A DNA stretch of 64,000 bases, taken from positions 8,552,677-8,616,676 of the forward strand of contig OY811976.1 in the NCBI GenBank assembly GCA_963681505.1, read 5' to 3'. Below are positions 11,968-23,400 of this stretch, one piece after another. The translations under genes were made by a program, and so were the position numbers. Position 1 is the stretch's first letter. Each line of letters opens with the position of its first letter. This stretch comes from Eunapius fragilis (taxonomy: Eukaryota > Porifera > Demospongiae > Spongillida > Spongillidae). A model generated the notes under the pieces. It did no database searches, had not been told where the DNA came from, and saw nothing but the letters and a program-made list of their open reading frames with translations.

Positions 11968-14900
11968 ATGGGAAGTTTGCAGTCCAAGCTAGTTACCCTG
12001 CTGCAACAGGGAAGGCAGACTGAAGCTTTGGAGTTCTGGATCGACCACCCGGAGCTCCAAGAGAAGATAAACCCCAACTCCCGCGTCAAGTACCACAGGT
12101 GGCACCAGCAAGACCGTCAGGACACGGCTCTGCACATCGCAGCGAGATACCGGTCCAAGCCGCTTCTGTGGCTCCTGCTCAGCAAAGGAGGCGATCCCTT
12201 TGTCAGGAACGCCAAGGGGGAGACACCCATGCACATCGTTTGCACCTCGTCCAAACATGACTCCAAAACCGACGCCGTTCAGGCGGACATGTTGGAGGTA
12301 TTGCTGACGAAGATTCCAGAAGTGACTGGGGATGATACGTACGAAATCTTAACTGCCGAAGGGGAGAGCGGCGCAACCCCCATGAGCAACTGTGACGATA
12401 GGCTGAACTTAGGCATCGCAGACAAGGTATATACATTAGATACCGTATGCGCGTAGTGAAATTAGTACGGGTGCATGGTACACCGTATGAAATGTGGAGG
12501 GATGTAGCGGGTTATATATAACGTCAACACGTCTCCGACACAGAATATAGCGAGGGGGGGGCCGCACAATACCGATTTAGTTGCACACGCTTGTAGAATA
12601 ATAAATTCACAATGTCACCGGCATTATTGAAGGTATACATATCATGGCGGTAGTTTTCGGCCATTTATAACGTTTTTGAACGGCAAACAAGGGGCTATCA
12701 CCTCAGAAGAGTGGTTGTACGATATATCTAATGATTCAGAAACGAATATATTTCAGCGCCGGTAGTATAAGGCTTAGAGCTCTATAACCTGATAGTGATT
12801 GCTAAAAACGCGCCTCTGGCTCATAGAATCGTATTAACTATTTACCGCACTTCTAATCCGAAGCGGGCAAGCTTACGGTTGCAGTTGCTTTCTCTTTAGG
12901 TATACAGCAAATTTAGTAAAGATCCATTTCCCACATGGGGAGAAATTCTAATATCGGGGTGACGGGGTCACACAAGCCAGTACAAGGGTTAATAACAAGG
13001 AGTAAAAGTCACTTGATGCGGTTTTCCTTTCAGTGTATATTGAGTACACTTAACTGGCGTTTTCAGAATTATCATTTTAAATCAATAAATTCAAGTAATG
13101 ATAATTACAGCTGAAGAAAATATTGCAGCATGTGTGATTAGTGTTTTCCACTGCATGAATACGCAGGCATACAACACGCCACTTCATCTGGCCGCTGCCT
13201 CTGGCCTGATCAGCTGAGTGGAGGTACAGTATACCTGTATATGTGCACTGGGCCTTGATGTTAAATGCACAACGTTTTATTAAAACAACCACTTATGCTT
13301 ATTACCATGTGAAGATTTTGTTGGCTCATGGAGCTCCTTTGTCTGTGTGCAACATCGCTGGCCAGACACCATGTGATGTGGCTGTGCGATCAAACCATCT
13401 GGTCATCGCTAGGCTGCTGGAATCTAGGATGGTACTGAAGGTATAGTGTCTGTGGATATCTATGTTAGCACTGACATCAGTTTTTATACTTCTTATGTAG
13501 CATAAAAGCAATAAGGATGTCCCTTCATCAAGCAAAAATAAGGAAAAGGTAACGACTGAATAATTCAGTAGAATCCTTTAGTATGGTCACTGCATTTACA
13601 CACATGATGCATTAGTTTTTTAAAAAGGTATACACGTTGGGATCTCAATGTCTTGTTAGACTGTGGTGAATTGGGGACATGCATATACTGCTGTACATGC
13701 ATATAAATGCATATTTGAAGGCATTGATGTAGAGCAAAATAAATTTGAGTTTCATTCGGTGAGGTCTTAACTTTTTTTTCTGCATTTTGCCTTAGCACAT
13801 CCAGTCCAGTGAAGAGCTCAGCATGCTACAAGCTGAAGTGGTTGCCAGGGTTTCTGAAAAGCTAAATGTTAATTTTAAAATTACATGCAACCTAAAGAAA
13901 TGTTAGTATGGTTTTCTTGCAGATTCCAAATGCATCAGCAGAAGCACTTCTTCAGACATTTGGTACCAGTCCCTGTGTGTGTAAATTTAATCTAAATAAT
14001 TATTAATTAAGGTTGGTCTGAGGAACTGATAATCGCATCTTGGGGGAATGACAAGTCTGCAACGTGTGCAAAGGCTGGGATAGATGTAAATGACAAACGG
14101 GCATATGTCAAGACATCCTCCATTACAGAACATGAGGTGAGTGCAATGAAGGGCATATGACCTGCTTGTGTAGGTGATGAAGGGTGATGATCTGAGGGTA
14201 GTGTTATTTGGAAATTTACATCCTGCAGTGCATAGTATGTTTTGGATCTTGCCATGGAGATGTCCTAGTCCCATGTGAACACCACATTTGTCAAGAATGC
14301 TTTATAAGGTACTTGCAACATCATGTGCATGTCATTCACAAGCTGGGAATTCAACTATTAATGCATTCATAGAGCATAACCATTAATAATGTTACAGGGG
14401 GAATAGATTTAACAGCAGCAGTCATTATATACAATAATACAAGGTGCTGATTATAAAAATAATGGAAGTGCAAAAATTCTCAGACTGAATGGGACGCATC
14501 AGAGATCTAAGATTATTAATAACAAGAATGCATACATCTATAACAGGGAATAGGGTCATGTTTTCATCAGAGTATGGTGGAACCAAATGACCCAGTGTTA
14601 GCTATGGTGAGGACATTACGACCATGCATTTTTACAGTTATGCAGAACTGAAGATAAAGGAAGGAGGAGGGAACCAGATCAGATGTCCTGAGACTGGCTG
14701 CTATCAGTTTGTCCCAAATGTAGGTTACCCCCATTTAAAAATAAACAATCTCCACCCATCCAACTGCCCAAAAAGAAAATGTGTGGGACAGTGCCCAACA
14801 TAACCACACCTATGATACTTTAACAGCATAGTACATGCATTAACTCTGTAGTTAAAGATTTCTTCAGAGGGCTGAAGCAGCGGTGGCTTTTCTGTGATCC

Positions 14901-17721
14901 CAATTAAAGTGCACTTCTACCCCTTGCCTCTAAAAGGAGGTCATCAAGTCCTTAGTTTCTGAGGAGGCCTATGAGAAATACACAAGGTTGAAGCTCCAGA
15001 ACTTTGTTTCAAGTTACCAAGGCACAAAGTACTGCCCCTTCTCTGGCTGTGAAGTGGTTGTGGTTTTACCTGATGAGACCAGGAGCTCCCTCATTATAGG
15101 AGGGGTACTAAGACAGGGTGTGAATGTGCACTGCAGCAATGGTCATAGATTCTGCTGGTCAGTATAAGCTAGTGCAAATTAATTTAATCTTAATATTGTA
15201 TTAAATCAACACAGGACATGTTTGCAGGAGCCCCATGAGCCTTGCAACTGCGACCTGTGGGAGAAATGGAAGGCTGAATTATTATGTACGTGTAGTTATT
15301 TGAAAGTAGACTGCTGCAGTGTATGAATTGAGTGTAATGTGTTAGCTGAAGGAGCCTTCACACTGCCTGTGGATAGCCAAAATGCTGATTTGATGATAGC
15401 ATGCACAAAGAGCTGCCCTCGCTGCAGGTGAGATGAGCTTAAATAAGTAACAGGGTCTTTCCACTGCATTTATTTAAATTTAGGGTGCGGATTGAAAAAA
15501 ATGACGGCTGTAATCACATGACATGCACCAAAGTAAGCGCACACTGTTAATGATATATGATTATGGTTAGAACATTGGTACAACATTACTCGATAATTGT
15601 TATTCAAAATAACTTGCGTGACTCTTACATCATAGTGCAGACATGAGTTCTGTTGGATTTGCCTAACACCATGGCAGGAACATGGGTCTGAAACTGGTGG
15701 ATATTACAGGTGGGATGCATTGCAGCATGCAGATGTAAAATATTTTGATGCCGCATGCAATCATGTTAGTACCTGCAGCATCTTAGACCTAGCTTGGTAT
15801 GATCAAATTTAAATGCTGGATTAGTAGATACTACTCAAATATAATTAAAGCACTTGTAATGACAGAGCTGAGTATTTCCATAAGCTTGCTTGAAGCTTTA
15901 AATGTGAAATATTTTACTGCATTTTGTTATATGCAAGAGCTATTCCAGGAAGGGGCTCCTTACTCCATACTTGAGCATTTCTATGTGCACCATTAGACTT
16001 GAATGCATCATATCATGTGTCACTTGAATACTTCATATCATGTGTCATTTAGACCTGACTCTCTCACTACACAGACACAAAGATTAGATTGCATTTTTAC
16101 ACCCACAGCTGCAATCGGTACGACAAACAGGTCATTGCCAAACAGATCATCGAAGAACAGAAGAAAGAAGTGACGAACTTAATAACAAAGTTCAAACATT
16201 ATAGTGAACGCTACAACAACCATCTACTCAGCTTCAAGGTGATATAAACATCCACATGCATTTTTGTTAGGAGCCTTCAGACCTGTGTGTTTTTTTCTAT
16301 GAATGCAATGTTTATTATAACCATGTCTCGTTAATTATTGTTACAATGATTATATGCAATAAACAACTCTTTATTGAAATCAGTCCATTTGAACACCTTT
16401 TCGATATGCAATGAATGGGACAGTTGTATAAACTTTATTGTTTGTTGTCATTCTACATTGTATTCAATTCCTCTTCTTAATTGATCCTTTTCTCATCTAG
16501 ATTGAGTCAGAACTTGCACTAACCGCTGCCCAGAAGGGTATGGAACTAGCCACAATGGAGCATAAATTGGAGAGAAATGGTACAGTGATTGAACGGTTTC
16601 AATACATGCATGTCGGATTGCACAAGACCTACATATGTACATCAGTGGCGGCGGAAGGGGGGGGGGGGGGGGGGGGCTGGGGGGTCTCGAGCCCCCCCCC
16701 CCAATAATGACACAGAGGGGGCTCAGCCCCTCCTAACCAAACAACAGTACAATTGTTATTCTTCGTCTGCGAGATCCTCGCGTATATACCGTTATCAATT
16801 TATATTATGTCATCCAGAAAAGTTTAGATCTGTCGCCATAGAAGATCGCTCGATGTAATTTCTTACCCCCCCCCCCCCCCCCCACCCCCCCCCGGCGGAC
16901 GAAAGGACAAATGCCCCCATTGAAATCCATGAATTTAATTATCCTCGCTTTTGGAAGCCCCCCAATCATATATACCTTCCGCCGCCCCTGTACATTCAGG
17001 ACTGTTTTGCCATAGATTAAAAAATGTAATTTCACTAGTTCCCTGCAAATATGGCACATTAGCTCCATTTGTACACAATCATCCATATATATCATCAATC
17101 ATTTTAAGCTGATGCATGATAAATACAGAATTCGTCCTTAAACCACCAATCACTATAGTGGCAATGGTTGCGGAAAGAATGCCCACCTTAAAAAAGGATG
17201 CAGAAGCAAACAACGCTGCTACTGGGCTAGGAGATCTCCCAGAGGACAACTTTCTGGTGAAAGTCACTGCAGTGCTATTAAACGCACGACAGATCCTTGC
17301 AGCCTCATATGCCTTAGGTTACTTCATCCCAGATGATAAAGAAGATCATAAGGATGTTCACGAGTCACTGCAAGTAGGTTGACCATTCCAGTATTGATGG
17401 GGAGGTGCACACCATATCTCTTTACAAATCGGCTCAACAAGCTTTCTCTTATAGTGCATGTTGGAAGAATGGGTGGAGAAACTATCACAGATGGTGAACA
17501 GACCATACCTCTGCACCCCACACTCAGACATGGTGGCCACTGCCAGACATGTTGACCATGCCTGCGATGTCTACCTGGGAGACATGAAGAAGCGCGGCTT
17601 TACACTGTTCATGCCTCCTCCACCACTGTTGTTGGATCCTCCCTCACCCCCTCGCCGGCGACCTGTTAGACATGCTTACGACTCCCCTCCTCTATCGTTT
17701 CGTAATCGCTTACGTACTTGA
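11968..17721 (+). pseudogene. ANKIB1-like RBR E3 ligase, copy C, with a stop in exon 2
   Basis: Eighteen exons: 11968-12426, 13167-13223, 13315-13440, 13501-13548, 13796-13867, 13923-13962, 14012-14136, 14229-14308, 14638-14719, 14937-15157, 15215-15285, 15346-15427, 15484-15532, 15636-15709, 16109-16238, 16501-16579, 17159-17373, 17455-17721. All phases join. The only break is TGA at 13215-13217 (codon 170), where the other copies have TGC (Cys) in GLISCVE. If read normally the product is 169 aa: MGSLQS (G2/S6, a myristoylation pattern) plus the first ankyrin repeats, without RBR. RING1 (CIVC ... CEHHICQEC), RING2 (DGCNHMTC) and the tail look unspoiled, so loss is recent, or the exon is skipped or the stop recoded. 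Homology to other copies begins only 17 bases before the ATG, so the usual promoter is absent. Intron 1 is expanded to 740 bases. Confidence 0.85.
16643..16990. mobile_element. MITE with CAG(T/G)GGCGGCGGAAGG ends, copy 2 (intron 16 of copy C)
   Basis: 348 bp. The 16-bp terminal repeats CAGTGGCGGCGGAAGG and CCTTCCGCCGCCCCTG pair with one mismatch. Copy D at about 28810-28825 shows the empty site (TATGTACATTCAGG). TACAT (or GTACAT) is duplicated around the element. Poly-G/poly-C runs sit at both shoulders. Confidence 0.85.
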
Positions 17722-20123
17722 TGCAATGAACTTTTTTAATTTTATTTGTGCTGTGACAATAGATTGTAATATAGAAATTTGGTTATTATCACCAACTATG
17801 ATGGGACATGCAAATGATTTTTCACAACACTAAGTCTCATTGATGGCGCCTTACATATGTCAAGGCCATATGCATGCATGAAAGGAGGAGGGGACTCGAG
17901 TGATTGCACCTCACCTAGTTCTGTTGCTTTGACAATAAGGCTAGGTAGTTATATGCTTGATGGGATATGTGCAGTTACTCTAAAGATCAGTAAGACTTTA
18001 CAATTGAATAGCTATCTAAGCACTATCTAGCTAAAGTACTATATCAGCAATTTAATCTTTTGCATTGCACTCTCGCGTGCGTGTGTGTCCATGCGTGTGC
18101 GCGTGCGCATGCGTTTATATCAGCTAACATGGCGTCATGTGTGCATGACTGACATTGTCTGTCACTGCTGTGCGTGTGTAGTGTGTGGTGTTTTGTTACA
18201 CATGTGTGTGTGCGTGTGCGTGAGTTTGTTTTTTCTTGCGTATGTGTATATAAATATTTATGTAAGCAAGTTTGTGTCTGTTGTTGATTTTAACAGTTGC
18301 AGTTTTTAAACACACAAACCTAAAGGCAACACACTGTTATGTATGGGTTATTCTAAATGTAGTACTTGATTCGGATTCCACTAGATGTTGTATAGACACA
18401 TGATTTATTTTGGATATAGTAAAATCTACATGGCGGATCTGTATTAATTTAAATTATGAGGCGCTGACGTATATGGCAGGTGTCACATGACACAAGTGAT
18501 TGGCTGCATACCGGTACCAACAAATGATCACATTCGTCTTTCCGAATTACTCGGTACAGTTTTTGTCCCACATCTTTACTTTGACGGCACGGCATAATGG
18601 CATGTGAGGTATATATAGATAATGAACAGAACGCTTGTTGGTAATTCGGGTATTAATTATTTCCGCTGTCTGGCTGTCTAAGGAATGCTGCAGCCTTGTA
18701 TTTTATACCATTGCTGCTTGCGCATGCGGAATAAAACCTTTTATAACTATTAAATGAATGCATGCACAGGGAAAAAATGCATCGAATCATTTATAGAAAT
18801 CACTGCGTGATTGCATGAACAGAAAATCACACGAAAACTGATCAATAGAAACGTGTGATTTTTGTGTGCTTTTCTGTTCGACCAACCAATGATTCGACGC
18901 TTTTTTTTCCCTGTGATGGCGCGATGTTGATAACTACGTCCGCATTTTCAATCGACATACATGTGCACCAATAACTACAGCTTGGCTTCAATCAATAGGA
19001 CAGCGTCCAGTATAATTCCCTATGGCTATGTGATAGATTAAGGACAGGCACAAGAATAGTAACACCCGTATTAAAATGGGGGTAAAATTCAGTGCTTTAT
19101 AGACGCCCAACTAGGCAACTACTGGCCCACGTTGGAGCTTGGAGACCTGTACTCCCATTTTTAGTGGATTCCAAATTCACGAATGGGTTAACAGGGGTTG
19201 AAATTTATTTTAATCTCCCCACCTCTATATAACATCCTTCCCCTAAAACTGAGGTTAAGGCCCAGCTAGTCCTAAATGGCGGAGGGGGGGGGGTTCAACC
19301 CATAAATTGAGTTCATGGAGGTGCATAACTACTTCTTTAATTGGTATGCCGGTCCACGCAGTATTTTATTACAATAGCGCTAGTACTGGAACCAGCGCAT
19401 GTCCATACGCGGCTCCAGTTTTGGATTCTGAAAGCTGAAATGAACCCCCGCCAAAGAGCTATAGGTTTGAATGCATGCTGAAGCTTCATTAAAACCATTA
19501 ACAACTGTTTCTTAGGTGCCAGTGAAAAACAGAATTCATCTTTTTCAGCCAGAAACACTACATTGAGCATGGTAAAAAGTTTGATAAACAAAGCAGTCCT
19601 GTATAGTCTTTGTGATTTGGTCATCCCTTATATCCAGTCTGAGAGAAGAAAAAATTTATACTTCCAAATATCAGGAACATCATGTAACACCTTTGTGCAG
19701 TATATAGGCAGGCTTAATTTGAGTTGTCCTAGTAACCCAAATAACTTGTTATCTTGCATCACATATTGTTTCCTTGGTGCTGAACGTGGTACTATACATC
19801 CTTAATTATAGTCCGCCATGCACCGCGTGTATTCACCCGTTTGTGTATCAATAAGAATAGGTATCGAGACCTGTTCGAGTGGCATGATCAATATATCATA
19901 GCCTCAGTTTGCATACAAACATCAACCAACAGAACAAATGATCTTTGAAAAGGAAGCTGAGTGGGATTTTTTCTGAGATGCATGCATGCCTTTCAAAGCG
20001 TTAGAATTCTTTGTCCACCTTGTGAGATGGTTTTATTACATGTGAAAACATGCTTAGTACACAATCAGGATCGATGGTGTAACTGTCTGGAAGGCGCGCC
20101 TGCGAAGTTTGACTTTTAAGTAT

Positions 20124-20321
20124 CTATATTAGTTGCATTGTCTTTCCTGATAAGAAATGCAAGCAGCAAAGTCTAGAAGGAGCTTTGGTATACCCACTCT
20201 TTTCTACCAACGCCAGCCACCCGTAAATTAATCTGTAATCCGTTGGAAAACGATAGAACTTCGTTCCCGTAGATTTTCTATAACTAGATGGGCACCCAAA
20301 CGCACAGCAACTTGAAAGCAT
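20124..20321 (-). CDS. THAP-type zinc-finger fragment (second spacer)
   Basis: Starts MLSSCCAFGCPSSY and shows the THAP C2-CH arrangement: C-x4-C near the start, FYRFP, the conserved Trp (YGWLALV), then C-x2-H-F (CCLHF). THAP domains bind DNA and occur in P-element-like transposases and cellular regulators. The open frame is only 65 aa, so it is either the first exon of a spliced gene or a captured remnant. The AVPAL-like end of the domain is not seen. Divergent to copy D, with 125 bases between the two ATGs. Confidence 0.6.
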   Translation of the reverse strand: MLSSCCAFGCPSSYRKSTGTKFYRFPTDYRLIYGWLALVEKSGYTKAPSRLCCLHFLSGKTMQLI

Positions 20322-20446
20322 CCTTGCAATTTCGCATTACAAAATGTCGCCGCACGTGATGCTCACGCCCTTCACGCCTACGCGTAGAAGCCGATTAGTT
20401 CATCAAATTTCACAGTGAACGAGGACTATACTAGGGTGTGTACCTG
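20322..20446. promoter_or_regulatory. Likely shared promoter between THAP fragment and copy D
   Basis: A patch with CACGTGATGCTCACGCCC and TTCACGCCTACG is conserved at 5369-5399, about 20354-20384 and about 32258-32288, always just upstream of exon 1. It contains an E-box (CACGTG). Bidirectional activity is inference from the head-to-head layout. Confidence 0.4.
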
Positions 20447-23400
20447 ATGGGAAGTTTGGAGTCCAAACTAGTTACCCTGCTGCAACAGGGAAGGCAGAAG
20501 GAAGCTTTGGAGTTCTGGATCGACCACCCGGAGCTCCAAGAGAAGATAAACCCAAACTCCCGCGTAAAGGAACACAGATGGCACCAGCAAGACCGTCAGG
20601 ACACGGCTCTGCACATCGCAGCAAGATACGGGTCCAAGCCGCTGCTGTGGCTCCTGCTAAGCAAAGGAGGCGATCCCTTTGTCAGGAACGCCAAGGGGGA
20701 GACACCCATGCACATCGTTTGCACCTCGTCCAAACACGACTCCAAAACCGACGCCGTTCAGGCGGACATGTTGGAGGTATTGCTGACGAAGATTCCAGAA
20801 GTGACTGGGGAAGATACGTACAAAATCTTAACTGCCGAAGGGGAGAGTGGCGCAACCCCCATGAGCAACTGTGACGATAAGCTGAACTTACGCATCGCAG
20901 ACAAGGTACATTAAAATTCCGTCAGTGAATACATTTTGGGAGTATTAAACTACGTTTACACAGGCATACAACACGCCACTTCATCTGGCCGCTGCCTCTG
21001 GCCTGATCAGCTGCGTGGAGGTAGTGTATATGTTTAACTACATGATCCAAACCTGTATGACAGGGAAATGCAAAATGTTCTTTTAACGTCTTGCAGTCCG
21101 TAACGTAACCCGAAAATTAGGAGTTAACCTAGTTTTTTTAAATCAATTTAGGTTCCTTTTCTCTTAAAAATTCTACCAATTGTTAGAGCAAGCGGTCATC
21201 CTTTATCATCGTAGGGTTCATTAATGTTTAAAGGCTGAACTAACCTGAGTTTATATGCGCAATTTCTCCAAATAGGGAGGGAGGGTAAATTTGCACTGAA
21301 CTAAATAATTTTGTGTTATGAAATGCAGTACTTTCCTTAGGCTAAACATACATGTTATTGATACCAGTTTATTTGGTAGTAATTCATGCTCAATTATTCA
21401 GGTTTAACCTAGCTACGTCCCCAGGCCCTATTTTTATATAAAAGTTAGCGGGGACAAAAATATGGTTCTTGGTGCGCATGCGCTAGCCATTCACCGAAGA
21501 ATCGTGCACTGTTGTACTTTGGTTTGTAATCCTTTCCGTATATTTATTCGCGTAAGCTTTACCTCGTCCCAGACCGTCGTATATGCGTCGCCCGTGGATT
21601 TGCATAGCGCTCCATTTCGAAATAAAACAAAATTAATTGCTAAGAAATGGAGACAAGGAAAGAGTCAAGGTCTTGCAGGATTTGTGGCAGTGTTGTGCCT
21701 CCCACACAATGGGTAGCACTCTTTTCTACAAAATCTTTGAATTCAGGTCTTGCAGAAAGGCTCAGCAAGGTTGCTGATGTCCCAGTGGCTCCAGATGATG
21801 GTTTGACTAAGTTCATCTGCGGGATCTGCAATAGGAAACTTTTGTCAGCAGAGTCATTTATAAGAACAGCCAAGGCTAGTTATGAGAAGAATAAAGCCTC
21901 ACCCTCTGGCTCTGGCACTGGTGGTACCATGGGTTCACAAGCCCAGATCACACTAAAAAGAACCAAGGACACCAGTGGCCCTGAGGCATCTCCTCACACC
22001 AGCCAGTGTAGACCTGTGGCCGAGCATCTGACTCCTGAGCACCCCCTGGAAGAAGACTTACTTATCCTGATTGCCAAAACAGTAAGGGAGACATAAAACA
22101 TAATGTATCACACTTGATTTATTTATGCCTGCACAGCACAGACTGATAATTGCACTGAGTGACAGTATCAATGATCAGGTACCAGGTACAGTCTACCCTC
22201 GATATAGTCCGGTATACGATATAGTCCGGGCTACGGGAACCCCCAAACTAGCGGACTGTAGGACAAACGGATAATAGCGATGCGAAGTTTAGCTTACGAA
22301 GGGTTAGTAGTTAGTAGTTAATAGCGGACATTATCGCGGATGGACTGTATCGAAGCGGACACTATCGAGGGTAGACTGTACTACAGATGGCCCAGGAGAC
22401 CAAGAGCTACATGTTGGTGCCCCAAATGTATCTCAGAATTTCGCTGAAGGTAAGCTGTATACATAAATTCATCAACCAAATGTACATGCACCATAGTTAC
22501 GGAAGCAAGCTTAATTGTGTTGGAACCATGTGATAACACAACTGCTATGGCTGCTCCTACATCAGTTAAGGTAAATATTTTATAAACTATAATGTTCTTA
22601 ATACTTATTGTGCACAATGTATACAGATTTCTGTGTACTCACTCGAAATGGTGCTGATGTGATCACAGTTGTCAGTCCTCAATATGAAAACATTGTCAAG
22701 GCATTGGTTGGTGGCAGCATGGAGTCGATTTGCAGAGCTTTTTTGCCAATCCTCATCTCAGACAGGAGGCTGTGTCCAAAGTATCCCGAATGGTTAATGA
22801 TGAGTGCTCCTTGTTGTGCAAAAAGAACGCACAGCCAGTATCACTGTTCCGCCATATGTCCCTCGAGCAGGCTGAGAAATTCACATGGACTCAAGCTATT
22901 CCAGAGATTAGCACCAAGGCGCCAACTCTTTTCAGCATTATGAATAACTGTGTAGTGACACAACGCTCAGCCAGCAGGAACAAGCACAAGAAAGGGAATG
23001 CACACATATCCAGAGATTGGCAGTATACACCACAACCCTCTGGGCTTTGACCTTATTTGCAGCTATATCCCTGATGATACATTCAAAGTCCACCTCAATG
23101 GTTTTCTTTCGAGTCACCTCGTAGCAGATATTTGGCTTGTTAGGAGATTCAGATACAATGAAACAACCTCCCATGTCTAGCTTTTCAATGATGTACTCCC
23201 TCATTCTCACAGTTACTGTAGCAGTAGTTGCAAGCATTGGAACACCAGGTGGCATAAAAGCCCTTAGGTCTTTCAGTGCACCAAATGAAGGGCGAAAGTC
23301 TTTGCTCCTGCATAGTGGAAACATTGAATTGTTTTTTATTTTTACTCAAGTTAATTACCACTTGAAGAGACAGTGTGCTTCATCAACAGCTACTGCCACA

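Larger units (their letters stand above)
17722..20446. repeat. Spacer repeat, second copy (between C and D)
   Basis: Same layout as 2741-5457: GT-rich tract near 18070-18240, palindrome remnant at about 18770-18905, the conserved minus-strand block at about 19337-19805, then the THAP fragment and the promoter-like patch. This copy has its own small deletions, for example in the palindrome's right arm. Confidence 0.75.

Noticed and set aside
13215..13217. TGA as a selenocysteine codon replacing Cys
   Set aside because: Tempting because TGA stands exactly at a Cys codon, but the residue is in an ankyrin repeat rather than a redox centre, and I see no SECIS-like hairpin after the stop of copy C. 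A nonsense mutation is simpler.
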